A DNA stretch of 64,000 nt from Psococerastis gibbosa (Eukaryota; Arthropoda; Insecta; Psocodea; Psocidae). The notes under the pieces were generated by a model. That model was not told where the DNA came from. It made no database searches and saw only the letters and a list, made by a program, of their open reading frames with translations. Both the position numbers and the translations under genes were made by a program. The first letter of the stretch is position 1. Each line of letters begins with the position of its first letter. Below, in pieces: positions 45,367-55,957 of the stretch. The DNA lies in the NCBI GenBank assembly GCA_963971405.1, contig OZ020484.1, positions 52,563,151 to 52,627,150 of the forward strand, given 5' to 3'.

Positions 45367-45406
45367 ATGGAAGGCTCTCTTTGGAAATGGACAAATTACT
45401 GGAACG
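45367..45406 (+). CDS. PLEKHA3: PLEKHA3/FAPP1-type PH protein, exon 1
   Basis: ATG at 45367 encodes MEGSLWKWTNYWN, the same start as vertebrate FAPP1 (MEG-L-KWTNY). The exon ends in phase 1 (AACG|GTAAAT). Joined to exon 2 it makes [10 protein letters not shown]. Confidence 0.93.
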
Positions 45407-45494
45407 GTAAATACTTTATTTAATTGAATTATATCGTTCTGATTCATCAAGTTGTTTTAATTCTATGTTATATCAATTCTGTTCAACATTACAG

Positions 45495-45611
45495 GTTGGC
45501 AACTTCGGTGGTTTGTTCTGGATAACGGTGTTCTGGCGTACTATAAAAGCCAAGAGGATGTCAATCTTGGATGCAAAGGATCTGTCAAAGTTTCTACCTG
45601 CGAAATAGGAG
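45495..45611 (+). CDS. PLEKHA3: PLEKHA3/FAPP1-type PH protein, exon 2
   Basis: The acceptor is ATTACAG ending at 45494. It encodes [20 protein letters not shown], then [18 protein letters not shown], the core strands of the PH domain including the basic loop that contacts the phosphoinositide headgroup. It ends in phase 1 at GGAG|GTTCGT, a weaker donor chosen because it joins in frame to exon 3 (valine of GVHPHDSTR). Confidence 0.92.
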
Positions 45612-46627
45612 GTTCGTATTTATTAATACATCATGTTTTGTATTGAATCCACAAGATTTGTCTACATTAAGGAAGGATATGCGATGACGTGGAGAAGTTG
45701 AAAATATGCCTGTGGACTAATTAAACCGAGCCTGTTTGTTCTATTCTTTATCTAACAGCGATGTAAAGTTAACCTCTTCGTGATAATACTGTTGGCCTAA
45801 GATTCCAAGTAGGGTGGCTGCTCTCTAATCCTTGAAGACGTCAATATAGGTATATTTTATCTGGCCATCTATTGGCTGTAATAACTCGAAACAACAAAAA
45901 TCTTTGTTGTGTGAACTGCAGGACAGTGTGGTGCTATGAGGTGGTGAGGTGGGAGATTATTTCTTTAGGTTGTATTTGGGTGGGACAGGAAAAGAGATTT
46001 TTGTACTGAAAGCGAAACCAAAACAATTTATTGTGTACTGGGTGTGAAGGGGGATCTTTTCATTGGTTATCAATGCTTTCATTATAATTATGGTGGGTCG
46101 GCATTCACTGAAGTTTCTGTCTACTGCTCGCGGCTGTTAACATATTGATATATTGCCTTTGCTGAGTGAAAGGGAACTAACTCAAAAATTTGCAGATTCC
46201 AGTAAATGCCAAATAAATTAGTTTTATTCGGTATCACGCTGCTGCATAAGCCACAGCAAAGAAACTCTAATTAATTTCGTTCAGAGCAAGCTGTTGTGTC
46301 CATATAAATCGAGCCGTAGAAAAGAAAGTGGAGTTACTTATTTGTATATTGATCAGCACAACTTGTGGGGAAATGTTTGTTCAGAAAGACAATTAACTCA
46401 TTCAATTTGATGTCTGATTTTTTTCTGTGAGTTACTTCTATTTCATACGACGGAGAATATTTTTCTGATTTTTTAATGTCAAATACGCATATTTCGATTT
46501 ATTTAGTCACTGTACCTACCTCCCTTTCGCCCAGCATAGGCGATATGCACTGTTTGTTGTTCACTGTATCACTGGAGTCAGTAAATTTCATGTCAGCTGT
46601 GATTTAATATTCCTTTTCCTTTTACAG

Positions 46628-47115
46628 TTCACCCTCACGACAGCACTCGCCTGACGATCTCAATACCAGGTGAGCAGCACATGTACCTCAGAGCACCGTC
46701 TAGTCAGGAGAGACAGCAGTGGCTGGTGGCACTTGGTAGCGCGAAGGCATGCGTCACGACCGCCTACGACGGCGGTGACAAGTCTGAGGCGCTGCGGACC
46801 AAGAGGGCTGAGCTGCGGCTCTACTCGGATGTCTTGCACCAGCAGGTGCAGCTGGTCAAGGACAGTGCCAATGACACGCCGCCCAACTTCGACGTCCTCA
46901 CTGAAACCACTGGAATGCTGTCACTGACGTGCGACACATTCTTGAAAACCCTCGATGAATGCCTAAAAATTGTCGATGAGAATGCTCCTTATGAATTTCC
47001 CCACCAACATGTTACCGATGTCGGCCTGTCACCGGGAGGTGCGTCCAAGTCGAAGCCCACTGTCCCTTCAATCAAAAGAAGTGCGTCGTATGATACGACC
47101 GATCGAAAGACATAG
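46628..47115 (+). CDS. PLEKHA3: PLEKHA3/FAPP1-type PH protein, exon 3
   Basis: The last exon completes a 214-residue protein. The family binds phosphatidylinositol 4-phosphate and ARF1 at the trans-Golgi and promotes carrier formation. Here the PH domain ends with TISIPGEQHMYLRAPSSQER and QQWLVALGSAKACV, conserved with FAPP1 and FAPP2. A helical region follows (ALRTKRAELRLYSDVLHQQV), then CDTFLKTLDECLKI and a serine-rich end (SIKRSASYDTTDRKT). The protein is shorter than human FAPP1 (about 300 residues) and lacks the FAPP2 glycolipid-transfer domain. Total CDS is 645 nt. Stop TAG at 47113-47115. Confidence 0.95.
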
Positions 47116-48157
47116 GGATAATGTTAGGAATTTGAAGGGACTTCATGAAAATTGAAACGACCCATGGTTCCTTCTTAATATTTTTCATATTGTAAATGAA
47201 GTTTTAGGCTTCAGTACGTGAATTGAAAAGCATAACATCTTTATTATGTGATTATAGAAACATTCACACATTAGGGAATTTCTTAGAAATACAATAATTT
47301 AGTTGTAAATGACGGGAACCCCCCCCCCCCCCATCTCTGGAGGTAGATAGTATGTACAGTAGGTCTAGGTAACACTTCAATGCAGAAATTTGGGGGAGTA
47401 ATTGTGTTGAGAGATGTACTAAAATTCGGATATTAATCCCAGTAAGGCACATTTCCTCCTTAGTAGCGTAGCTTCCTCCATCGTTGGTAAGGCTACGGAT
47501 AGTGGAATCCGAAGCCGCCACGTTTTTCCGATCAAATGCGTTGAGATTCCATTTTCCGCAGCTTGTCTGCGGAAGGTGGGAGCCTCCCTGGGAGCGGTCG
47601 CGTCCCGTACGCTAGATATGATAACCAACACAGATATAGTACGTTAATTAAATTTAGTATTAGTTTCCACATTCACTTTGGAATGCTTCGTCAACTTAGT
47701 CAAGCCTAAAAATATACATATATATTTTTAGTTATACTTGACTAAGTTATTTTACTTTACTTTTTAACAGTACCTTAATATTGCATTGGTGTCATAACCG
47801 TGTTTAAGTTTACAGCCGGAATAATTTAATACAAATTCTTCAAGTTCATTAGGCCAGAGCTGTATGAAAATGGCAATATTGTTTTTTTACTACTTCATTC
47901 TTTATGACGTCATGTGGCGAACGTTTTGCATTTAACCTAGTAGGTCCTATGATGTTTGAAAAGCTTGCAAATTTATAATATTGTTTCAGAATCTTAATTG
48001 GCATAATTATATTCGGAGTTACAATTTTAGGAAATATTGCGGACATTGACAACTCACAATTTGTGTTTAAAACTAGTAATTAAATTTTGGTTGCTGCGGA
48101 TCGTCCGACTTGTCAAGAATTGAGATACATTGTCTTAAAGACAGGTATTATTCAATT
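47116..48157. other. PLEKHA3 3' UTR and intergenic
   Basis: It contains a poly-C run (about 47318-47331), a GC-elevated stretch at 47440-47610 with an unassigned 70-codon minus frame, and a foldback sequence at 47693-47748. Confidence 0.45.
47693..47748. repeat. Short foldback (56 bp)
   Basis: Perfect 12-bp outer arms AACTTAGTCAAG and CTTGACTAAGTT enclose inner arms CTAAAAATATA and TATATTTTTAG, giving a near-complete hairpin. It could be a MITE solo end or a small hairpin transcript; nothing indicates which. Confidence 0.65.
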
Positions 48158-48301
48158 AATAAATAATAAATAAATAAATAAGGACTTTTTTTGTTGTATT
48201 ACTAAGCCAACCTAGCGGAGTTAGGGCTATAAAGCCCTCTCTTACACTCAACTAGGAAGGCCCGGGACCGCCTGCTTTAGATGCCCTCCGAAGCATGGCC
48301 A
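48158..48301 (-). mobile_element. S1 SINE body copy with (AATA)n tail
   Basis: An (AATA)n tail at about 48160-48180 precedes aggactttttttgtt, and the body runs to gaagcatggcc, almost identical to 30336-30470. The tRNA head is missing. Confidence 0.8.
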
Positions 48302-48929
48302 GATTGTTAGTTATGTAAAAAGCCGTTAGTGGACTTAATGTGGTATATAATAATTAATAACAATAGTTGAAAATCCTCACGCAGCGGTTGCATTTACCGT
48401 AAATAGGCCTAACTATCTGTAATTTGATAATTTTTGGACAATTTTTATTATTTCATCTCATTCTGTTATGACCGTTTCTGTATAGGCTACGTACACCAAT
48501 GTGCGATGAATTTAGGACAAATAATCATCAATTATCTCACTTAAATATTTCTATAAATTTACCTAACAATTGTTGCAATTGATCGTTAGACCGTACCAAC
48601 AGCGTAGAGCTGTATCTAAAGCTTCCGTCTCAGCTGTTATCCAGCATTCTGTAATAATGACTATCTCTTAAACGTTGGTCTTCCCATTAAGTAGGTATTA
48701 GCAGACTAGTATTAGATAACATTGCACAAGTTCCTTTTGGTTTGTATTGTTGATATAATTTAGCTATTTTGTGTTGGTGGTAGATACCGTGTCCTTGTAT
48801 AATAAAGACTGATACTGCTTCTTAGCATTGCATAATTTTGTGTTATTTTTTCGTAATATCCGTATCAAATGGGTCGCTCGTTTTCAGATGTTTAGGTCAA
48901 CTCTATTTATATATATGTAGTTTTGTACT
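48302..48929. other. Intergenic, no gene seen
   Basis: A/T-rich sequence, with AATAAA at about 48801. No coding or repeat structure was recognised. Confidence 0.5.
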
Positions 48930-48937
48930 GTAGTGAT

Positions 48938-49184
48938 CAGAGGCGTAAAGTTTTAGAATTATGGCGGGGGCAAAACCAAGTTGACCTTATGCCGCATCAG
49001 GCTTTTCGTAAGGAAATTTTTCATGCATAGGCTTCCCATATCACGGAATCAGAAATTCACAAGAATTTAATGCGTCTTGATAATTGTGAACTTCGAATGA
49101 TGTATAACCCCCCCCCCCCCCCCCAAAAAAAAGGGAGCTGGTGGGGGTAAGATGGACCGTGCCCCCGCCAACTTTACGCCCCTG
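48938..49184. mobile_element. hAT MITE, 247 bp
   Basis: The ends cagaggcgtaaagtt and aactttacgcccctg are inverted, with a second shared block ggcgggggca just inside. They are flanked by 8-bp duplications gtagtgat (48930-48937) and gtggtgat (49185-49192), 7 of 8 matching. A poly-C run lies inside. The 8-bp duplication and C-A-G ends place it with hAT elements. Confidence 0.8.
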
Positions 49185-49316
49185 GTGGTGATGACTGAAA
49201 ACTAGTCAGTGAGGTTAGGTGAGGGCCATGTCTGAAAAGACGCTTTTTTCGACAGTTATTCATGTAAACTACTAGAGAATTTTACAATTATTGTTGAACG
49301 GTGCTGAATTTATAGT

Positions 49317-49636
49317 GGTGTCCACACTATGCCGCGTTGGCTGTTGGCACTGCCAACATGGCAAATCTGATTGTCGCAAAATGTCCGCCGAGGTGGACTT
49401 ATTAGGAGGATATAGGCCTTTCTGCGTGCCGCGAGAAGCCAGCAACGCAACGGTTGGCACGTCCCCACTACTCGCTCTCGCTGTCTTCCTTAGATGGAAA
49501 CCGACATTTTTTAGCAATTTTCTGCGGCAAACCGTTGGCTAAGTGGCACATGCCAACGGTCTCATATCCACATTGTATTGGCTTTGCCGCGTTGGCAGTG
49601 CCAACAGCCAACGGCAGCATATATAGTATGGACGCC
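49317..49636. mobile_element. MITE with ~45-bp inverted repeats
   Basis: The left arm ggtgtccacactatgc and, inside it, gttggctgttggcactgcc are matched in inverted order at the right end (ggcagtgccaacagccaac, then agtatggacgcc). The target-site duplication is unclear. The long frames inside (49291-49542 and others) are products of the inverted repeat. Confidence 0.7.
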
Positions 49637-49934
49637 GTTTAAGAAGACATTAAAATGAGTGCTTACGTATCTTAAAGGCCAGTTCCGCCCCACAGAAGGG
49701 CATTCTACATCTGAATCCGAACAAGAAAATTTGTCAGCTGTCCGGCAGTACCGTATAGTTATGCGACTGCCAAAAAGTCACCTGAATTTTTTATATATAT
49801 CCAGGTCAATATAATACCGTATCGGAACATTGCAAAGCCGATGCAATGGTTTGCCGTAAATATGCGGGTACAACATTTGGTTGGGCATGGTTGGCTATAG
49901 GACGAAATCTCAGATCATTTTTTGCCCTGGCAAT

Positions 49935-50577
49935 CAAGGCCGCAGCCAGAGGGGGGGGGGGGCCCTCCCGAAATATTTGAAGGGTACGCTGGATAAAATG
50001 GAGTTTGCTGTAATATATGGTCTATTGTGCCTCACCACCGGTGATGTCAGACTAGGGTTGCCATAATTTCGTAAGCAAAAATACGGACATTATTAAAAAG
50101 TTCATTCTATCTAGTGTAAATTTGTTTTTCAAAAACTCATTCTCTCCAGTGTACAATTAATCTTTCGTAAGATGCATTCTATGTAGTGTAAAATTAATTT
50201 TGAAGGAATTTTTCTCTTAAAATAAGCACAAATAAAAGAAATAATCATACCTCGATTAAATTCATTATGTATTGACGTATTGTAGGCTAATTCAATCACA
50301 ATGCCAGTCATATTAAATTCATATTAAATTAAATTCAAAAATTGTATATTTCAACGCAAAAATTATAATTAATACAGATTTTTTTGTAAAAATACGGATT
50401 AAATACGGATTTAACCATTGACTATTTAAAAATACGGACATTTCTTGTTTTTGGGCTTTGTACGATACGGACACGGACAGAAACCCGAAAATACGGACTG
50501 TCCGTACCAAATACGGACGTATTGCAACCCTATGTCAGACAGACCCCTCGCGAAAAATATTTCTAGCTACGGCCTTG
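49935..50577. mobile_element. hAT MITE containing a second hAT MITE
   Basis: The outer ends caaggccgcagcc and ctagctacggccttg are inverted, flanked by ctggcaat (49927-49934) and ctggcgat (50578-50585), 7 of 8 matching. A poly-G run lies near the left end. The element is interrupted at 50053-50532 by a second MITE, leaving about 160 bp of the outer element. It is of the same type as 44173-44342. Confidence 0.8.
50053..50532. mobile_element. Nested hAT MITE, 480 bp
   Basis: The ends TAGGGTTGCCATAA and ATTGCAACCCTA are flanked by a perfect 8-bp duplication tgtcagac (50045-50052 and 50533-50540). The heptamer ATACGGA is repeated about eight times, mainly within the terminal 150 bp on the right, resembling the subterminal binding sites of hAT transposases. 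No coding. Confidence 0.88.
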
Positions 50578-50822
50578 CTGGCGATCTGGGGATTGCAACA
50601 TAATATATATTATACTAGAATAGTAGGCTAATATTTTTTTTACTTTAGACCTACTATTCCTATTTTAAAATTTAAGCATTATAGCCTTTTCTCACCATCA
50701 GTTGCATGCATTGCACATAAAAAGCAGTTATATACAGTCAGTAGTAACTCATCTATTATATACTTAACTCATACAGCCTATCTCTATAGGTAGCCTATAT
50801 TTTGACTCGAGCTCAAAGGAGT

Positions 50823-51013
50823 CAAGGGCGGATTTTGCCTCCAATTCAGGGGGGGGGGGTCAGCGCGCAGGTTCAGTGGATTGTGTATATCCTTAAAAAA
50901 CAATTATTTTTAATTCCCCGCTGTAAACCCATTGTTATCTAGTGTAAGTACATTTTATTTGCGGGTGGGGGGGGGGGCGGTGGACCCTCGCACCCCTCTA
51001 AAATCCGCCCTTG
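50823..51013. mobile_element. hAT MITE, 191 bp
   Basis: The perfect 14-bp inverted ends are caagggcggatttt and aaaatccgcccttg. The flanks aaaggagt and tatggagt match at 6 of 8. Two G runs (about 11 each) lie inside. Confidence 0.78.
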
Positions 51014-51282
51014 TATGGAGTACATTGTATAATTAATTGACGTAATTATTATTATTATTATTTCTTAGTAATACTGGCTGCCAGACAATTTCCATTAGAG
51101 CCTATCCCGGGATTAGGGATTGAAAAAGGTTCAGGATTGCGAACTCTAGGCATGGTATTTGGTTAAAAAATAGGCCATCAAACCAGTCGAAATTGCACCC
51201 TATCGAATGTTGTTTCCATCAAGCGCCTGCAGTTTAGTAATTATTAACAAAATTATTTTTATTGGTATTGAAACTGATTACC

Positions 51283-51335
51283 GAGGAGGGAGTTGCTTCC
51301 AACCAATCGTTAAGATTAAGAAGACGCATTAGAAA
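51283..51335 (+). mobile_element. LINE 3'-end remnant (family L3)
   Basis: gggagttgcttccaacc, then aatcgttaagatt and an AAGAAG tail match the 3' end of the LINE inserted at 13365-13553. Confidence 0.55.
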
Positions 51336-51467
51336 CATTAGACAACTCCAGAAAATGCTGTCCAGCGACAATAACATGTCTGACTGGTTTTGAATAATTT
51401 TACACCTAAAATACCTTATTAGCCTTACATAGTAAGCTACGAGGTACCGTACTTTGTTACTTGTATA

Positions 51468-52401
51468 GGGGAGATCGGCGTAAGATGGATAGTCTAAGGT
51501 GGGACCCCTAAAACTTAAAGTTAAACTTAGGTTTTCAATATTCTGGCAACTGAACGAGGTACTTAGGGATCTTGGCTAGCCTCGGGAATATATTTCGCGC
51601 AACTAGAAGTATACCTAATTTAGAAGGTTTAGATTGATTTCCGCAGAACCCTACTCTTATATTCATCTTACCCCATGGGGTGGGGCAAGATGAATAACTG
51701 ATTCTGAAGTGATGATTATGACTAAAAATTAGAAAACGTTATTGTCAATGAAACAATTTTATTGTCAAGTTGAAACATAAAAAAAAAAAAATCAAGGGCT
51801 TGTAAGCTGCAGTATACCGAACCTCTTGGAAATTGATACTATACGGAACAAGTTCCTTGTATTGCCTCTAAAATGCCTTTTTGCATTCCTTCCCCCAGGC
51901 ACCTATCGTTTCTTTTTTCATACGCACTTGCGTGACATAAAAATCGATCTGACAAAAAAAAGTAAAAAAAAAAACAATTAGGCTATATCCATCATACCCC
52001 ACAGAGTCAATATTCATCTTACCCCACCCTGTTTTCGTTGACAAGAAATGAAGTTATGTAAGAAATATCTGCGTTTTTTTTCAAAATTAGTTTGCAATAT
52101 GAATTTTAACGACTTTTTTTTTAATACAACTGACGAAAATTTAGTAAACTAATAGAAATAAAAAATTTGTAAAACCTTACCAAAGTGTATCAAATTATAC
52201 ATGCGTGGCCTCAAAAACGTCATTTGCAATACAACATCTAAACAACTACGAAATTCTGGTACCGCGAAATGCGGTCAGTTTTGAAATTCTTTTACGTCAC
52301 TTTTTAAACTATACCACCAGTTCATTCCCCCTTTTAGTTTGGCGTAAATTTGACTTATTCATCTTAAATTACCCCGCTATCCATCCTACCCCGGTCTTCC
52401 C
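51468..52401. mobile_element. Tc1/mariner-like MITE with iterated motif
   Basis: The ends GGGGAGATCGGCGTAAGATG and the inverse of GGGAAGACCGGGGTAGGATG match at 21 of 25 positions overall. They are flanked by TA on both sides (51466-51467 and 52402-52403). The motif CATCTTACCCC or close variants occurs at both ends and at least three times inside, including a palindromic pair at 51662-51697. No transposase coding was seen. The element ends about 110 bp before the first visible IR exon. Confidence 0.75.
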
Positions 52402-52512
52402 TACATAATTTGTTATGAAAATTGTTCAAAATTAACAAAGCAAATGCAGGAAATAAAACAATTTCCTCCCCTTCCATTCCAGCCCTTACAAATTATGTTC
52501 CTGTTTTTCCAG

Positions 52513-52825
52513 GCTCCTAGGAGGGTTAATGATAGTTCCAACATCCGCAGCCTACATCAGCAGCAGATATGCCACTATCACAGACAAATTTGTAAAGCAC
52601 TATGACGTGGGGTGCGTCAAGTTAGTCCACCATGATCAGGTGATTCACCAACGAATGGACAAACTCTTGAAATGGATCAAATACCCAGCAGGACCCTTTG
52701 GGACGTCCACCGGGGTGTTGGCTCTCGAGAACAATCGCAGTTTCACTCTCTCTCGACAGATGGACTGCTCACGAACGCTCCATGTTGCGGTCGCGGTAAC
52801 CACTGCTAATTTTAACTTCACTCAT
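52513..52825 (+). CDS. Ionotropic receptor, first visible exon
   Basis: This is the start of the visible part of a divergent ionotropic receptor, the insect ligand-gated channel family that detects acids, amines and other odorants on sensory cilia. The acceptor TTTCCAG ends at 52512. The exon begins one base into a codon and reads LLGGLMIVPTSAAYISSRYA, then FVKHYDVGCVKLVHHDQ, looking like the rest of a signal peptide followed by the extracellular N-terminal domain. A tiny 5' exon with the start codon must lie upstream but was not identified; an internal ATG at 52529 is unlikely to be the start. Eight exons give 621 residues. The exon ends in phase 0 (CAT|GTAAGT). Confidence 0.9.
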
Positions 52826-53525
52826 GTAAGTTGCAACTTGACATCTCTACAAAAATATGAATATGCAATATCTTAACTGTATAACACAGTAGCCTGTTAT
52901 TATTATTATTATGACTCATTTATTACATTAGTGATGTAGGCATTCATTCTTGAGTGTTGGGGGGAGGGGGTCCTCTTCTTTTTCTAATGGCAGTCTGCCA
53001 TGTATGGATTTGTTGAAATTCGTGAAGGGCCTATATTTGGCTACATAATAATATAATATTAATAGTATTTCGGGCTAAAAGTATTGACGCTGCCGTAATT
53101 GCGTTAAGACGAAAAGGAATTTATTCTCTACGTGCAACATACGATAATTCCCCTGTGCCCTTCATTCCATAATTTCCAAGCGAAAATTATGTCGTGTGTT
53201 TAGTCAATAAATAAAATTGTCCCCCTTTTTAACTTTGTAATATTATGAATATGGTAGGTACATACTATAGGTGTTTTAAAGTAAATTATATCTTGGTAGG
53301 CCTAAATATTACATAAAACATGAAAAGTGTTTTCTGTAATATTTACTAAGATATAGATTTTTAAAAAATATATGACATATATTATATACGATTTATATAT
53401 TACATATATATTATACGTATTGTGTGTTTAGTCCGCTCTGGAGTAGTAACGTAATTTATGATGAAAGCTAAGTATTGATCCTACTATAGTTGAGTATTCA
53501 TTATTTTTCACTCCATTTCTTACAG

Positions 53526-53822
53526 TTATCCCTACAAATGCGATTGGAAAAGTCCTCGTGGCTAGTATTTTTAAACAGCTCAGTGAATGTTTATTTGCGG
53601 AATTCTCGGCTGCCGTTTTCCCTTGAGTTGTTCATCGTGAGGTTCCGGAATGTGAGTTACGCCGACCTGTACGACGTGTACCGCGTGGACCGCCACAGGC
53701 CTGTACGTGCAATTGGCATCGGCAACTGGAGCGCCGCAGGGGGGCTGCACATCTCGTACGGGACTGTCTACTCCAGGAGAAAGGACCTGGAAGGCAAGGT
53801 CCTCCGGATAGGCATGATTCAG
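53526..53822 (+). CDS. Ionotropic receptor, exon b (N-terminal domain)
   Basis: In phase with the preceding exon, it reads LSLQMRLEKSSWLVFLNSSV, then LYDVYRVDRHRPVRAIGIGN and RRKDLEGKVLRIGMIQ. The LYDVYR block, the G-W and the RRxDLxG-x-x-L segment just before the first ligand-binding lobe are recalled from the IR75 subfamily, the basis for suggesting that clade. The donor is CAG|GTGAGA. Confidence 0.9.
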
Positions 53823-53864
53823 GTGAGAACATAGCTGCGTTTTCTTTGTTCTCCTTCTCCTTTT

Positions 53865-54080
53865 GATGCCTCTTCTACCGAAGATTCTCGATGATCATTG
53901 CACCATGGAGTGCTGCTCTATGTAAAGAGAACTCGTGCTCTTGCCTGTCTCAGGTTTTTCAACCAGGATGTTCTTCTTCTGCAGTCCTTCTATCATTGCA
54001 TGCAGGCCTGATTACAGTTCTGTTAGTCAGCAACTCTGCTTGTGAACTTTGCCTGAGGACTTCAGCGTTAGGGACATGAT
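53865..54080 (-). mobile_element. Decayed LINE tail (family L4) in IR intron
   Basis: Blocks shared with 2700-3010 (caggtttttcaaccaggatg, and the cagcaactctgc region) occur in the same order, with deletions. No frame survives. Confidence 0.6.
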
Positions 54081-54156
54081 CGCTTCAGGATATGCGCAGA
54101 GTCTACCCACATTTCATTTGCAGTAGGAATATCATAAAATTGATTATTTCTTCCAG

Positions 54157-54275
54157 AATTGGCCCATATCGTACGAAATAACAAAAAGTAATGGCGAATC
54201 AGAATGGGACGGACTTTTCCCCGCCGTGTGGAGGCAAATTTCCGACGTTATTAACATCACATCCCAGTTTGTGAG
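54157..54275 (+). CDS. Ionotropic receptor, exon c (ligand-binding lobe S1)
   Basis: It encodes NWPISYEITKSNGESEWDG, then LFPAVWRQISDVINITSQF, the beginning of lobe S1. It ends in phase 2 (GTGAG|GTAGGT), and its last two bases pair with exon d to give an arginine. Confidence 0.9.
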
Positions 54276-54340
54276 GTAGGTACATACACCTGTTTTATAT
54301 TATTATAAGCAGTAATATGAACCTGCAAATTATTACCCAT

Positions 54341-54475
54341 GGCATCTTCTTCTTCTTCTCCTCTTCAGCCCTTAATGAGCTTTGGCCTGTTTGACAACAC
54401 TCCTTCAGTCATCTCGGTTTCGTACAACGCTGCACCATCTACAGACACCCAACTCGCGAAGGTCGGTTTCTAATA
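54341..54475 (-). mobile_element. LINE 3'-tail in IR intron (family L1)
   Basis: On the minus strand this matches the tail of the LINE at 819-1963: cttcgcgagttggg, then the gttgtacgaaaccgagatga region and an end in (GAA)n. It shows the family has inserted more than once nearby. Confidence 0.75.
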
Positions 54476-54632
54476 ATCATATCCTTCGAGGACGTGCCAC
54501 CCACGACTTGATTAGTGGAAATTGCAAGTGAGCCATATTTCTAGACCAAAATTCCGAATTACGATATAGGTAGCCTGATTGCAGCTCATAGGCTACAATA
54601 GTGGTTAGTCATTGTACGGTGTCTGATTGCAG

Positions 54633-54794
54633 ATCTGTTGATTCAACGACTGGCTCTTTACGCAGCGATGGGACATGGTCCGGGCTGATAGGAATGGCCA
54701 CACGAGGAGAAATAGATGTCATTGTCTCCGAGCTGACCATGGACGCGAGGCGATCCAACGTTCTTGATTTTACTATACCTCTTTTAAAATCCAA
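54633..54794 (+). CDS. Ionotropic receptor, exon d (lobe S1)
   Basis: It reads SDGTWSGLIGMATRGEIDVI, then VSELTMDARRSNVLDFTIP. This is the typical end of S1 in insect IRs, retaining an arginine at the position that binds the alpha-carboxyl group in glutamate receptors (RRSNVLDFT). It ends in phase 2 (CCAA|GTACGC). Confidence 0.93.
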
Positions 54795-55159
54795 GTACGC
54801 CTAATTTTGGTTTAACGGTACCTTACAGTAAATTGGCATAGCCTACCTATACCTGTACTCTATAGCGACGGGTCACGTCAACTTAATAAGTAGCAATTTC
54901 ACATGGTAGGCTACTTGTATTGTAATTGGTGCTACCTGGTTGTCATATAGGCCTACTTTGGCTAGATATTTTTGGCATGTGGCTGGGAGCTACAATAGAG
55001 CCTATATGGTAGTTACCAATTTGCGGTGACCAATTGGCTTGAATAGTTCCAGTTGGTGAACAACTCGACTACGAAACTGAAGTTCGAGGTTTGCGACAAT
55101 GTATGAAAAGGAACCTGGGTCCATCCAATCCCGATGGGTTCCTTACCTTCGTTGGTTTT

Positions 55160-55255
55160 GCTGACCGCGGCATCCCAATTAGAGCAGTGCCCAGAGGATC
55201 CTCGACCTGACCATAATGTTGGTGTGCCACGGCATTTTTGTTTAATGGGCTGTGA
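55160..55255 (+). repeat. R3 interspersed repeat, copy 3
   Basis: Landmarks gctgaccgcggcatccca, agagcagtgcc, gaggatcctc and tttgtttaatgggctgtgag occur in the same order as at 15661 and 24796. It lies in the intron between IR exons d and e. Confidence 0.6.
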
Positions 55256-55494
55256 GAAAAAATATTGACAAGTCAGAAAGAAATTGCTGTTTTTTTGCCA
55301 TTGGAGTCTCCGTAATTTCAGATTTGCCGATTAGGATATCATGCGCCCTAGCCCCCATTCAAACACGTATTGGTACATGTAGGTTCAGGAACGCATCCTA
55401 AACTTGGAATTTTAATAAATGTTATAATACGGTATTATACATAGGTTGGCAGTACCTATAGGCTAATAATGAGTAATCCTATTTTATTGTCTAG

Positions 55495-55724
55495 GTATCA
55501 GATATATTTCAAGCAGCCAGGCTTTGCCATGAACTGGGGAGGAATCTTGAAGCCATTTCCAAGAAGTTTGTGGGATGCGATTTTGGTGTGGACGTGCGCT
55601 GCTTCGGTCGTTCTGTGGATTGTTTACCGTATTTGCGTGGTTTATGGCATAGAGCGTTCTTCCGAGCCTCCCTATGGAATTATAACGTTCTTGCTCAACA
55701 CTGTGCAGGCTTTATCACAACAAG
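55495..55724 (+). CDS. Ionotropic receptor, exon e (TM1 and pore)
   Basis: It reads KYQIYFKQPGFAMNWGGIL, then the first membrane helix (ILVWTCAASVVLWIVYRI, about residues 324-346), and YGIITFLLNTVQALSQQG, the re-entrant pore loop. It ends in phase 1 (CAAG|GTACTC). Confidence 0.94.
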
Positions 55725-55904
55725 GTACTCGTATAGTCGATATAATAGCACACGGTGTAGTAAAGGTAGGTAGGAATTGGGACATTACGTATTTTGTCAA
55801 TAATATTTTCCACTCGTATTCACTTTCCAATACTTCGTCATAGTATAAAATAAAATAACTTTGCCAAGTATGTATTTAGTAATTTACCTTGTCAAAGCTA
55901 TTTT

Positions 55905-55957
55905 CTTTTTTACGAAACTGTGTGTGCTATGGGCACACACATCAGTTTCGTAAAAAG
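55905..55957. repeat. Hairpin-forming inverted repeat in IR intron
   Basis: The arms cttttttacgaaactg-tgtgtgc and gcacacaca-tcagtttcgtaaaaag pair over about 22 bp with one bulge around a loop of about 5 nt. No MITE flanks are seen. Confidence 0.65.

Noticed and set aside
47419-47631. 70-codon minus-strand frame in a GC-elevated stretch
   Set aside because: No motif recognised and no partner exons; it could be a transposon tail but cannot be assigned.
49272-49642. Cysteine-rich frames on both strands
   Set aside because: They arise from the ~45-bp inverted repeats of a MITE, which read open in several frames.
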